The notes: generated by a model not told the origin, from the sequence alone. Numbered from the stretch's first letter, positions 50,044-61,680 are shown. The stretch: DNA of 64,000 nt from Blastomyces gilchristii SLH14081 (GCF_000003855.2 NW_003101664.1:124001-188000); one strand, 5' to 3'. Numbers and translations: made by a program.

Positions 50044-50848
50044 TTTAATGAATAAGCAGATTTATTCTTTGATGAATACTTTAAATAGTTAATAATCTGA
50101 AGATCTAATAAAGCTTCTGATTTATTAGATATCAAGTTCATTCTTCAGAAGAAAGGATTTGAATTGAATTATCTATGAATGTTGACAAGAAAACAGTTGC
50201 TTAATATAAATATTAAGAAGAGTATATTTCAAATTATAAGAGATGAATTAAAAAGTTCATTATAATAGACAAGATTGCAGGAATTTAAATCATCTCTATC
50301 AACTGCTTATAGTGATGAGAGTAGATCTTATACTACTTCAATCTCTAAATCTGTATTATAGTTGAATGAATTGCAATCTGAATCTTTCTGATTATTATAA
50401 TACTATTCTATATAAGCAGATCTGAAATATTCTTTTATATCTTTTTCTCTTATAAAGTTCTCAACTGTATGATGTAAAAAAGCTTTAAAATCTTTATTAA
50501 ACTGAGTATCTAACTGATCTCTATATCTTCTAATTTATTTCTTTAATGTGTGAAAAGACTTCTCTATAGAATTATAGTCAGATGAATATAATAATAAGAA
50601 TAATAGTTCAATATCTGCATCTCTGCAAAGATTCTTCAATTCTTAAGATTAATGAGTATTGCAATTATTCATCACTAAGTAGTGATAACCTTGTTAACAT
50701 TTGAGCAGTATCTGAATGTATACAAACTTATTAAATCTCTCTGTATTGTAGAACCTCTGATATATATTATAATTAATATATTCATTGACAGTTATTATGA
50801 GTAAGATTAATTATCTTTGAGATCATTTACAGAGTCTTCTAATGTGAT

Positions 50849-51384
50849 TGTAATGTGGCGGAACTGAAGCAGTGACTAGTCAGCAGTGTTATGTAGAGAT
50901 AGTTATTTAAGAAGCTGTATAAGTGAGCTTAACTATCTTGCTTAAATAGCAAGCTTGTAGGCTACAGAGTTATTGCAAGAATATCACAGATATAATACTT
51001 AGTATACTAAGAAGATTGTATGAGATATGCAGTAACTCTTGTATATATTTCTTTTATAGTAAAAGAAATGAATCACTGACTTCTTTTATAAGAAGTCAGT
51101 ATCTAGCTATTCTATATAGACAATGAGTGAATATCTTCTCTCATTTCATAAGTAAGAATAGCTGGAGTGATATCTCAGCAGTGTCTTACTATCAAGAAAA
51201 AGTAATCTGCTGATCTTGTATAGAAGTGAGATTCTCATATTCATCAATCAGATCTTTCTATAATATATTCAAATAATATTATAGAGCAGTTGAAAATCAG
51301 TTCAAATGAGATAAAATTATTCACATAAAAGTGATGAGCTGTGTGAAACTGTAATAAGACCTTAACATAGCTGAGAGTATGATA
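50849..51384 (-). repeat. 3' LTR of the Gypsy element
   Basis: 536 bp, TGTAATGTGGCGGAACTGAAG...ATGATA on the plus strand. Same length as the other LTR and differing mainly by transitions; its terminal CA has become TA. Confidence 0.92.
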
Positions 51385-51844
51385 ATACTCTTCTCTTTAA
51401 GAGTATAGTCTCTATGCTCTTAAGATTACTGAATTAGAAATTATCTTTGTTATATAGCAACAGTTGTCAACTGATTAACAGTGTATATACTGTGTATAAT
51501 ATAAAGAAATAGATGAGTTTTTCTGTTGACTGTATAGATCTTTCTTTTCTCATCTTCATTCAAATTAAACATGTGATAAGTGAGTTTCTTATATATTAAT
51601 TTAAAATGTGAAAAACATAGTTAATAAGTGACTTACAGATCTCTCAATATATTTCATTCTATATATAGAATTCTCTGCAAAAGTGATGTGTTTTTAGAGA
51701 CAAAGTTAACAGTAGTGACAGAATTTCTTGAAAAGATCTCTCTCTCTTATAAAATATTTTTCTTTCTCTCTCTCAATCACAACAGTGAGTGTATAAGAGT
51801 ATCATTCTTGAAGAACAATCAAGAACTTATTCTGATATTTTCTA

Positions 51845-52555
51845 GTGAGTAAACATCTTCATGATGTGGCAGTGACCTTCATAGCCACTAAGAAAGCCAG
51901 GTTGAAGGTGAAGACAGTGATATCAATAAGTCATGAGAGTATTACTTTCATTGTTACATCTTCTTCTTCTTCTACTTCTTTTACAGCTGTGGTAATAGTT
52001 GCTGTGCCTTGCAGTGAGATGTCATCTCTTCTGTCAGTCAGTTCATTTATATCTGATCTGTTCTCTGTCTCTCTCACTACTATTATAATACTGCCTCTCT
52101 TCTCAGTCAATACAGTGACATATAACCTCATGTGATTATTCAGAGAGGAACTCAGAGAGAGCTTGATTTCAGAAACAGTGACTTTAAGAAGCTCAATCTG
52201 TAGTTCCTCTCTCACAGCATATCTGAGCCCTGCTCAGAATGCTGCTGAGTTAAGTCTGCAGAATCTCACAGTTTCTTCATCTTCTCTCTGTAAGAAGGCT
52301 TCAGTGCAGTCTCTGATCAGTATCACTACTTATCTACACTGTGCTAAACAGCTGAAGAAGAGAAGGATTTTATACATCTGTCTCTTCTCTCACTCTCATT
52401 GTTTTCATTGTATCTGTAATAATAACTTCTATCTCTCTGTAAGTATTATCTCACAGAAAGACATTATATCAGTTCTGATAAGAAGTCTAGATATTCAAGT
52501 AGTACAGAGTGAGAGTCTCAGAGTTTCAAGTATTAACAGATTCTATCAAGACTGA
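51845..52555 (+). pseudogene. antisense accessory ORF between pol and 3' LTR of the Gypsy element
   Basis: One plus-strand frame of 237 codons with a single in-frame stop (TGA at 52133) in a region otherwise full of stops. Ser/Thr-rich, with a Cys/His cluster near the end (CLFSHSHCFHCICNN). It runs opposite to gag-pol. Some plant and fungal Gypsy elements carry such additional antisense ORFs after the integrase. No domain is recognised. Its relative openness may reflect Ser/Leu-rich composition rather than selection. Confidence 0.4.
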
Positions 52556-55500
52556 GAAGATCTCTCTTGCTCATCTATAAAAGAAGATGAAAGTGTGAAT
52601 CTCTGAGATGAAAAAACATCTCAGAATGACTGATCTTAAGAAGAGATCAGTCAGTACTACTGTTAAAAGTACTGCAGAGATTAATTACTAATTGAAAAGA
52701 ATCTCACTTCAGTTGAAGCAGATGACTAAGATACTTTGTAAGTTAATAAATTAATACTTTCAGAATCTTTTATACTCTTCTATAGCATGCTTCTCTGCAG
52801 TGCTGCAGTACTAACTTCTTAACAGATAAAGATACTAGTGCTGAAGACTTCAATGATAAAGAATGAGTTTGATGAGAGTGTGATTATTGATAAGTAGACT
52901 CTGATTTCTCTTTTTACTTTTTTAGCAGACTGCAGTCTCATTAGAATAGCAGCAGCTCATAAATCAATAATATTAATCTTTTTATTAATTTCAAATATCT
53001 CTTTCTTTTCTTATTAACTGCTTCAGGAATTTTATACTTATATAGTCTCATTAAACTTCTAAAAACCCTTTAAGAGAAAATAGAAGAAGAGTGTTACAGA
53101 GTCTATAAAACACTGACTTATTACTATGAGATTATCTCTAAAAAATTCTTTAAAAAAAATGAGAAGTCTTAAGCAGTGTTTCTTACTTAACATCTCTGAT
53201 ATATAACAGAGCAGTCTCTACTAGTCATCTCATAGATTACAATCTCTTTCTCAGCATTTTTCAAATACTTAAGCAGTTCTTATAAATTCTCTGACAATGA
53301 ATAATCTTCTTATTTAATAAGATATTGAAGCTTACTGTAATATATTCACTTATTCAATATTTTCTTTATAAGATATTCAGTATCACTCTTAATCTTAATA
53401 CTATTCAGCTGAGATGACTCTGCTCTGAGACATTGCTTATAGAGCTTCAAATAGAAAATGTGAAAAACAGAATAAATTGATTTCAATTCTGTGAGTAATT
53501 TCAACTCATATACCTGCTTATTCACTACTCTTATTACTGAGAAAGATTCTAGTCACTACTCACTGAGCTTTTTATACAGTCTCATTGTCTTAATATTCTT
53601 TACTGAAAGTAGTACTTGATTCTCTATCAAGAACTTCATTAAAAGATATTTTTAATTATAGTATTCTGTCTACTACTTCTAAGCATGATGAATACTTTTT
53701 ATCATCTTCTTATAAATTTTGTTTAAAAGTTTCAATCTTACTTTTACTTCTAACACTGAGAGATACTTCATTCTCTGTATCTATCTGATATTCTGACTGT
53801 CTATTTCTCTCTTTGAAATGTTATCTGTAACATCACTGAGTAATGAAGAATTATATTCATAATAAATATAAAAAGAAGATATCTTTAAGATTGCATTCTT
53901 TACATTGTTATATACAAATTCAGTGATTAGAAGATGTTTGAGTCAATTATTCTGATAATATGAATAGAACACTTAAAGATGCTGTTCTAGTGTCTGATTC
54001 TGATATTCAGTCTGATCATCAGTCTGCAGATGAAATGCGATACTGAGAAGACATCTTATTATAAGATAATAGTAAAAAGCTGATCAGTATTTACTGATGA
54101 AGAGGGATTCTTGATCTGTTATCAACAATTTCAGAGCACTGTGATTATAAATGATAATATCTAAAAATAGATCAGTCAATTCAGAGGCTTTAATCTTTTT
54201 ATAAGTAGAAATATATCTGATCATCTTTATGAAGCAGTTAATAATGACTAAAATTAAGTTATATTCTTTGACTCTTGTCAACTTCAGCAGGTCAACTATG
54301 AAATTTATTAATAGATTCTGTTATAAGCTCTTTGAAACAGACAGTGATGCTAACTCACTGTATTACTTATACTGCAGAATCTTTATTCTTTGACAGATAT
54401 CATAAGTATTAATATACTCTTTGACATCTGTCTGAAGCTTGTCTCAAGTATATTTATATTTTAGAAGCTTCTCAGTCTTCTCTAATCTGAAGTGCTCTAT
54501 ATGAGAATCATTATAATGAATTCTCAATAACTTCTGACACACTGCTCTGCTATGAGAGATGAAGACTGAATTATTCAGCAGTAGAAGTTCATATTCTTCT
54601 AGTTATCAGTGACTTGATTTCTTAATGACACTGCCCTGCTCAGAGTCTGTCTCTTTCAAGTTTAAATCAGATTCTTTCTTCTTCAACTTCTGAATTTAAG
54701 CTGCAGTAGAGGCATCTCTCTTCTGTAACTTATTAATGAATTTTAAAAATAGTCAGATTGAAAGATTATAGACTGTTTTATTCTTTATCAATTCAATGAT
54801 TGTAAGATATAATATAAGAAGCTCATGATCTTCAGTGTCAGTTCTCTGCAGAGATCTGAGTTCTCTTTCATCTTCTATACTGAGTCACACAGCTGTCTCT
54901 TCAGCACTGTTTCTGAGCTTTAGAGAATCTCAACTCTCTGCAGCCAGCTTCTTCTGCAGTGATGATAGAGATTCTTTTATAGAATTCTTCTCTGCATTAA
55001 TAATATTATAATTGAGCTGTCTAGATAACATGTTGACAGAGTTAAGTCAATCTGAACAGTATCAGATATAGAAATCATACTCTGAAAGCAGCTTCACTCA
55101 TCTGACTTGATGTTCTGTCAAGCTCTTTATTATCAAGAAGTAATACAGATTTACATAATCAGTGAGAACTTACACTAAGTACTTACTATTCTGAAGATAA
55201 TATTATCAGATCTTAAAGAATTTAACAATTGCTAACATCTTCTGATCATGAGTATTATACCTTCTTTATATGAGTGATAACTTCTTGAAGAAGAAGGTCA
55301 CTGATCTTCATTTACAGTATTTTATAGACTCTGTGAAAAAGTCTTCTCTCACAGATAATTCATTATCTATTTTCTCAGAGATGATTATTCTCTGATTCTT
55401 TCAATATTGAAAGATCTTCAGTGTCAACTGTGAAAAGATTTCATAGATCTTATTCTCAGATACATCAGTCTCACACTGACTGAGTAAATCAGAGTTAAAA

Positions 55501-58118
55501 TGATTCAGCATTATAGCATCTGTGAAAGCTTGTTTCAATTTCACAAATGCCTGCACAGTGTCTTGAGTGAGAGTAAATAATTCTGTTTTCCTGTCTTTCA
55601 CACTTCTCTTCAACAGATCTGTAAGAGAGACAGTAATCTGTGAATATGCATAGATGAATTGTCTGTAGAAATTTGTAAATTCTAGAAATATCTGCATCTC
55701 ATGATATGTCTGCAGCATTAGCTAGTTCTTAATGACAGAGACTCAGCTTCTGTTTATTGAAATATCATTCATCTTAATAATATAATCTAAGAAATCAATC
55801 TTCTGCATGTAGAATGAGCATTTTTCAGTGTTTATATAGAGTTGATACTGTCTTAAGTGACTTAACACTTCTTGAACATGAGTATCATATTCTTTCTCTG
55901 ATTTCAAGAAGATTAAAATGTTGTTCAGATATACTATGCAGAAGATGTTAACAAGGCCTTACAGCATCTCATTTATATAGATCTGAAAGATGACTGAAGT
56001 ATTATAAAGATCAAAAGATAAAACAAGATATTTAAAATTACTGTACTTAGTATGAAAAGCTGTTTTTCAAACATCATCTTTATTAACTCTGATTCTATGA
56101 TAGATATCTTATATATCAATCTTTGAGAATATCTTTGCTTCAGATAATTGATCAATCATCTCATTGATTAACAGTAATGAATAGTAATTCTTAATCATCA
56201 TCTTATTAAGACCTCTGTAGTCTATGTATAGACATAGTCTATCATTCTTCTTAAGTACAAAGAGTATAGACATCTCTGTCAGACTCTTTGATAAATGTAT
56301 TCAGTTCTTTGATTGTGCTTCTTCAAGATATTTACACAGAATATTTAACTTCTTTATAGATAAGTTGTAAAGAGATCTGTACAGTGCTGTTACACTGTCT
56401 TCAAGATAAATCTTATATTATATCTTGATATCAGGAAACTTCACTGCTTCTCTTTCTGAAAAGACATTCTTAAAATCTATAAAGAGACATTGTGTATATC
56501 TGTCTTCAATAACAGATACTACTGCTAATCTTGCAGTGAGAGTGATAACTTCTTCATCTATCTTCAAGTCTTAATTATCTACTACACAGTATATTAACTT
56601 AATCTTTTTCTCAAGATTCTTTCAATGAAACTCTTCAGATTTCTCTATCACTGTCTCTTTATCAGTGAGGCAGTACTGTCACATCTAAGTAACTCAGTTA
56701 ATAAGAGAATTGTTTTCTCTCAATTATAAAAGATCTAGAATGATGTTCTCATCTATAATATTAACTGTATAAAGAAGCAGACTGCTCTTCTTAAAGATTT
56801 CTTCTAAGTCTGTGATCACATACTTTGCTTAAATTATGTTAAAACAGTAACATTTCATTTCATCTGTAAATTTCACATAATCTGATGAATCTATCTTCTT
56901 TCAACTCTTTATCAAAGAAAAGAAATAGAATATGAAGTTAGTATTCACTCTGAAGTTAAGTAGACATCTCACTGATATCTTTTCATTCAGAGTATATATT
57001 GTAATTATAACATGAACTCAGAGATATGAGAATTATCAATTATTTTCTTTCTCTTCTTTATCTTCTATGAATATATTTGTCAGAAGAGAAGTTAACTTTG
57101 AGAAGATATCTTCTTAGTTTCTTTTCTTCTTCAGCTTCTTATAATCACTGATATAGTAATTATCAGCTCTGCAGTTGAAATAGAGATCTTTATCAAATCT
57201 TTTTTAATATTTCTTTACAGTGAGTGAAGAATCAGAACACTTGAAATTCTTCTTTACTTTCTTCACACTGAAGCTGTTATGACACTGTTTAGATCTCATT
57301 ATTAATTGCTTAGAAGAGGTCTTGTTAGCCTTTTTCTCAGAGAATTGATTATTCAAATAGATTCAGAAAGCTAGATTGACAAGCTCAGTGTAATTGATTA
57401 ATAAACTCTGATATTATAATATTATTATTTACACCTTGTAAGTCAGCTTTATAAGATAAAGCTGTGTTTTTAATTGATTCAAATCATCAGTCAATTTCTC
57501 TCAATATTCTTTGAATCTTATATTGAAATTGAAAGAATTTTCATCATCTTATTAATATAATAAGTTGAATCACTATATCACTGTGAAGTCACAGTTGTAG
57601 TAATCTTTGATTTAATTCAGTAGAAAGTTCTTGAATTCTTCTCAAGTCATAGCAGTATTAATACACTCAAGCTCTCTCTTCTTAATGACTCAAGTAGTCA
57701 CAGAGATGTCTTCAAGAAAGTTAATGATATATATTACTTATATCTCATGAGTATTATACTGACTCAGGTTAAGGCGGAATTTCTGTTCAAGAATACAGAT
57801 AAAGCTGTGAAATTCAGATAAGATGTTTCTCTTGTATCTCAGTGAATCTCTGATCTTAATCTCTCTATCTTTATAATAGATGTAGATGTGTAGAGGCTGT
57901 GATGATAACAGAGCAGTTAAAGAGCTCATATTAAAATACACAGTGAGTTCAGAAATCTCAGATTTCTGTCAGAGTAGAGATGTACACACTCTAGAAAATA
58001 ATGTAGTATTTCTCTCAGAGAGTGAAATCAGATTGATCTCAGTGTAAATGTATAAGATTATATTAGTCTGTTAGAGCTTAACTGATTCAAACATGTAATC
58101 AGATTAAGTAATTCAAAT

Positions 58119-58654
58119 TGTAATATAACAGAACTGAAGTGATAACTAGTCAGTAATATTATATAGAGATAGTTATTTAAGAAGCTGTATAAGTGAGCTT
58201 GACTATCTTGCTTAAATAGTGAGCTCATAGACTACAGAGTTATTGTAAGAATATCACAGATATGATACTTAGTATACTAAGAAGATTGTATAAGACACAC
58301 AGTAACTCTTATGTATATTTCTTTCATAGTAAAAGAAACAAATCACTGACTTCTTTTATAAGAAGCCAGTATCTAGCTATTTTATATAGATAATGAGTGA
58401 ATATCTTCTCTCATTTCATGAGTGAGAATAGTCAGAGTAATACCTCAGTAGCATCTCACTGCTAAGAAAAAGTAATCTGCTGACCTTGTATAGAAGTAGA
58501 GTTCTTATATTCATCAATTGAATCTTTCTATGATATATCTGAATGATGTCATAGAGTGGTTGAAAACTGGTTCAGACAGAATGAAATCATCTGCATGAAA
58601 GCAATGAGCCGTGTGAAACCGCAACAGGGCCTTGGCGCGGCCGGGAGTGTGACA
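58119..58654 (-). repeat. 5' LTR of the Gypsy element
   Basis: 536 bp, TGTAATATAACAGAACTGAAG...GTGTGACA on the plus strand. Its outer 60-80 bases (58580-58654) keep several CpG sites (CCGCAAC, GGCGCGGCCGGG), unlike the rest of the element, which is nearly free of CpG. Confidence 0.92.
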
Positions 58655-59237
58655 GTGATAAGGAAATTCTCTGCTTAATCATTCATATCATTAATCTGCT
58701 GTATATTTGTTTACAGCACTCTCATTCAAAAAGATCAGTTAATTAGAGAGATACTGAGTGAGTTGAATACATTATTCAGCTCAAAGTTCTTCATTATATT
58801 GAGTGACTATGAGTTCAACCTATATTATAGAACTAATGAATTAGTAGATTCTATACATTAAGTGATATTTGATTGCAATATTAATTATCTTCTTTCATAT
58901 TAAATTCAGTTTCTTCAACACTCTAGATATTGACTGTAGATGAATATCAACATCAAATTCATTCTTCACAAAGCAGACAGTCTCATTGTGATATACAGTT
59001 AAATATGTCTTGAAAAAATCCTTTAATTCTGACAAGATATCTGATGTGATCTTTGACTTTACACTATGTGTTGAATGAGGTCCTCTAGCAGTTTCAAAGC
59101 AGTGAAGATTTCATTGAATTTGATATACAGTAGTCAGATGACAATCAATACTTTGTGTGATCTCAGCAGATATATAATCATTCTTAAGAAGGTGTATAAT
59201 CTTGTTGATGATGAAATCACAGAGTTGAGGTGACATA

Positions 59238-59419
59238 TTGATGATAAAGGTAAGAAAGACGTGTATTTGAATGATATTTGATTGAAAAAGACATGTATTG
59301 AATGATATTGAATGATTCTAGAGAAATGTGAATATTTTGATTTTTTGGTGGTGTTTTGCTACTAATTTTCAGGGGGGGCTGGGAAAATTCTGTTTTCGCA
59401 AGTAATATGTCCGCCACAA
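59238..59419. repeat. right 182-bp terminal inverted repeat
   Basis: Partner of 48378-48559. The transposase ATG lies at 59236, directly inside its inner edge, so the TIR must contain the transposase promoter. It has more mutated sites than the left copy. Confidence 0.92.
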
Positions 59420-59421
59420 TA

Positions 59422-60021
59422 ATTCACGTGATATTTGTGAGCTTACCTAGGTACCCACCAGCTTGCCCCCTTTGGCGGCTCAGATATTTAACCTGCCTAG
59501 TTCAACAGCATCAACTTATTGTTCATTTAGATATTGGTTGAGGAAAAGCATTTGATCAATAAAGCATTTGGCCTGTGATTTCCAGTTATATCATTGAAAT
59601 CCACTGCACCTCTCTATGTACGGTTGACGGTGGTATGTAAAAATGCCAGAATATAAATGTCAGATATATAGTTGTCCCCAGTGGCAAATCCACTGGACAG
59701 AATATGAAGAAAAAGGTGAAAAGGAAGGTAGAAAGGATGGGTTGAAGAGAGAGGGTTTAAGCGGAGTGAGTACACAAGATACTCGTCATAGCGAAGTTCA
59801 ACAAGAAAGGGAAAAAGGATGGAACAAGTAGAGTAAGAAAACGCGACGGAGATTGCCAAAAAGTAAATAAAAAATAAAAGAAATAAAAAAATAGAAAAAT
59901 AAAACGCTCCTCCGCGAAATGTTAGAAAAATCCACGAAAAAGGAGAACAGAAATGTTTGCATAGCCACCGTATCAAAAACGCCAAAATTGTCGTGATAGC
60001 ATCAACGCCAGATTGAGTAAT
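59422..60021. other. intergenic, no gene recognised
   Basis: 600 bp between the transposon and the RBR ligase stop. The last 250 bp are A-rich and probably the 3'UTR of the ligase. Confidence 0.5.
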
Positions 60022-61680
60022 TCATGTTACTTTGGCCCATTCCCACGTCTTCCCAGCAACTTTTATCGCTGTGTCCTCGTCCCGGCAATCATCACAAAGC
60101 ATTATGGAACATCGAGCGCACATAAACAGCCTCAGGCTAAGCTTCTCCTGGTTTCCACCATCTGCGACCGACTTTTCGGGGATGAATCCATGCTCCAATA
60201 GTTCTACCACTTCGGGATATGTAAATGGCCTGGGAGAGATATGACGCCAGCATTTCTCACAAGCAAAATCCAGGCTCCGGTTTACATCTTCAGTGGTGGC
60301 TTTCATCCAGGTGTGATAGCAGTCAAAAGGGTCAAAATTTTGAGGAACGGGCTCTTCGCCGAAGAAAAATTCTCCATCTTCCCAACGTTCTCTAGTCCCG
60401 CTGTCTAGGTCTCGGTCTTCTGGAGGAATTTGATTGTTCCTTTCATCATTTCCAGTTTCATTCTCGTTGTCGTTGTCGCTTTCGCCCAAATCAGAATCGT
60501 ACGAATCGCCCTCTTCGTCAGAACTCTCGCCGGGGCAGCCATATGCCTGACACACTTCAATAGGTTGTCTACAGTGCCAGCACCATTGATCACCGCATCT
60601 ACAAGCCATATGGCTGCAGCCATACATTAATCGTACTGCTCCACGGCATTTGGGACATCTTCTGATTTTCCATTTCTTCAAGAGCGCGGCTAGTTCTGGA
60701 TCCAGCTCGCCTGCACCTTCAGGACACAGCGCGCCTTGGTGCGCAAGCTGTTTGCACTTGCAGCATATCTCAATGGAACAGCCAGGGCACGGGATTGAGG
60801 CGGGCTCCGGAGGTGGCAGTGAAGTCGAGGTTGGGGGTGTTGGAGGTGGGGTTTGCAGTTGTGTTGGGCCGGGAGGCACTGGGACGTCCCTTTTCGCTTT
60901 CGGCTTTGGAAAAGTAGAAGTAGGGCGGTAATCGGGAGGAAAAAGCCTGTAGGGAATAAACGCAGAACATATAGGGACAGGGCAATAGACACGGTTGGCG
61001 GTCGCCCATTCCTCATGTTTGCTTTTGAACATCTCTAATTCGTCTGGAGTAAGAACCGAGACAGCGGCACCGATATTTAGAGGGCCGCAACAACGTGGCG
61101 GCATACAAGACTCGTCGCTGCAAGCTGAGATAAACATTTTCCGAATGCAAACTGTGCAGGTACGAGTAGTACATGATTTGCACGGGGAAGACAGGGCTGT
61201 CTCGGAAACAGGATGGTAACAAACGGAGCAATCCTCAATTTTCACCTTCACCTCGGGAATGATTACTGGGGTATCGACTGCTGCAGGAATCTCTTGGTTT
61301 CCATATTGCTCCGTGAATATTTCGTCAGCTATGTCCATCATCGCAAGATCGAACTCCTTTTCCTCCTCCGCAAAAATGCCGGGAGCAAAATCTGGGTTTC
61401 CATATAGCTCTGTGAATATTTCGCTTGCTATTTCTAGCATTGTAACATCGAATTCCCGTTCGTTCTCAGCAAATACGTCTAGGGAAAATTCCATGTCCAA
61501 TGCTGAATCCTTCGCTAGGGGAGGTCCCGCTTGTGTAGTCGTTTCGAGAGTTAGGACATCCGGTAATAGAAGGGTGGAGTTTGTTGAGGGCGTGCCGATT
61601 TGATAGTGATCCAGAGATTTGATAACGGTTCGTTCGGCGTCGGGCTCCTCGCCCGCCTGGGTGGAATTAGAACAGCCCAT
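60022..61680 (-). CDS. RBR (RING-between-RING) E3 ubiquitin ligase with acylation-type N-terminus
   Basis: Single exon, 552 aa. RING1 spans about residues 151-199 (CSVC...CTVCIRKMF...PPRCC). The IBR spans about 233-319 (YCPVPICSAFIPY, a long Pro-rich insertion 259-295, then CPGCSIEICCKCK). RING2 spans 342-370 (CPKCRGAVRLMYGCSHMACRCG...WCWHC), with the expected catalytic Cys at 355. Such ligases accept ubiquitin from E2 on this Cys before transfer. The N-terminus MGCSNS fits N-myristoylation at Gly2 with possible palmitoylation at Cys3. Two 26-residue repeats lie at 70-95 and 103-128 (FAENEREFD.../FAEEEKEFD...EIFTE.YGN). An acidic Asp/Glu/Asn stretch follows RING2. Substrate unknown. Confidence 0.9.
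   Translation of the reverse strand: MGCSNSTQAGEEPDAERTVIKSLDHYQIGTPSTNSTLLLPDVLTLETTTQAGPPLAKDSALDMEFSLDVFAENEREFDVTMLEIASEIFTELYGNPDFAPGIFAEEEKEFDLAMMDIADEIFTEQYGNQEIPAAVDTPVIIPEVKVKIEDCSVCYHPVSETALSSPCKSCTTRTCTVCIRKMFISACSDESCMPPRCCGPLNIGAAVSVLTPDELEMFKSKHEEWATANRVYCPVPICSAFIPYRLFPPDYRPTSTFPKPKAKRDVPVPPGPTQLQTPPPTPPTSTSLPPPEPASIPCPGCSIEICCKCKQLAHQGALCPEGAGELDPELAALLKKWKIRRCPKCRGAVRLMYGCSHMACRCGDQWCWHCRQPIEVCQAYGCPGESSDEEGDSYDSDLGESDNDNENETGNDERNNQIPPEDRDLDSGTRERWEDGEFFFGEEPVPQNFDPFDCYHTWMKATTEDVNRSLDFACEKCWRHISPRPFTYPEVVELLEHGFIPEKSVADGGNQEKLSLRLFMCARCSIMLCDDCRDEDTAIKVAGKTWEWAKVT

Larger units (their letters stand above)
50849..58654 (-). mobile_element. Ty3/Gypsy LTR retrotransposon, full length, RIP-mutated
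   Basis: 7,806 bp with two 536-bp LTRs and a GTGAT duplication (50844-50848 and 58655-58659). A polypurine tract AAAGAGAAGAG (minus strand) sits at 51388-51398 beside the 3' LTR, fixing the orientation as minus. Decayed but ordered domains in minus frames: gag-like ISEFHSF region (57.9-57.7 kb) and a CFNCRADNYY zinc-knuckle-like site (about 57.17 kb); reverse transcriptase LYIDYRGLNK, FSKIDI, KTAFHTKYSNFKYLV and CIVYLNNIL (56.26-55.9 kb, catalytic YLDD now YLNN); NFYRQFI and RNase H (55.72-55.4 kb); integrase LITDQESLFISKYW (54.28-54.08 kb). The Gypsy order RT-RNaseH-IN is kept. A 1.9-kb stretch separates pol from the 3' LTR. Confidence 0.92.
50040..59236 (-). pseudogene. Tc1/mariner DDE transposase split by Gypsy insertion and mutated
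   Basis: N-terminal part 59236-58655 and C-terminal part 50848-50040. Joining across the insertion, with one GTGAT kept, gives exactly 462 codons in one frame. The first part starts MSPQLCDFIINKIIHLLKND and EITQSIDCHLTTVYQI, a helix-turn-helix. LIFLNESA follows at the first catalytic Asp position. The second part has VMNNCNTH at the second Asp and YSSDYNSIEKSFHTLKK at the DDE_3 end with the Glu. Both Asp codons now read Asn, and many Arg/Trp/Gln codons read as stops, so the enzyme is dead twice over. Confidence 0.88.
48378..59419. mobile_element. Tc1/mariner-type DNA transposon (native ~3.23 kb) interrupted by a Gypsy element
   Basis: Ends TTGTGGCGGACATATTACTTGCG and its reverse complement, with 182-bp terminal inverted repeats and TA on both sides (48376-48377, 59420-59421). 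The block is 11,042 bp; subtracting the Gypsy copy plus one duplication (7,811 bp) leaves 3,231 bp. It carries two genes: a DDE transposase on the minus strand starting 2 bp inside the right TIR, and an unrecognised ORF on the plus strand starting 33 bp inside the left TIR. The two stop codons overlap in the middle. TA duplication, an HTH followed by LxFxDESA, DNCNTHRS and YSPDYNPIE-type motifs place it in the Tc1/mariner superfamily. It is mutated and inactive. Confidence 0.9.

Noticed and set aside
48378..59419. Reading the 11-kb block as a Starship, Helitron or single giant element
   Set aside because: TA duplications, 182-bp TIRs and DDE motifs fit Tc1/mariner, and its size is explained by the Gypsy insertion.
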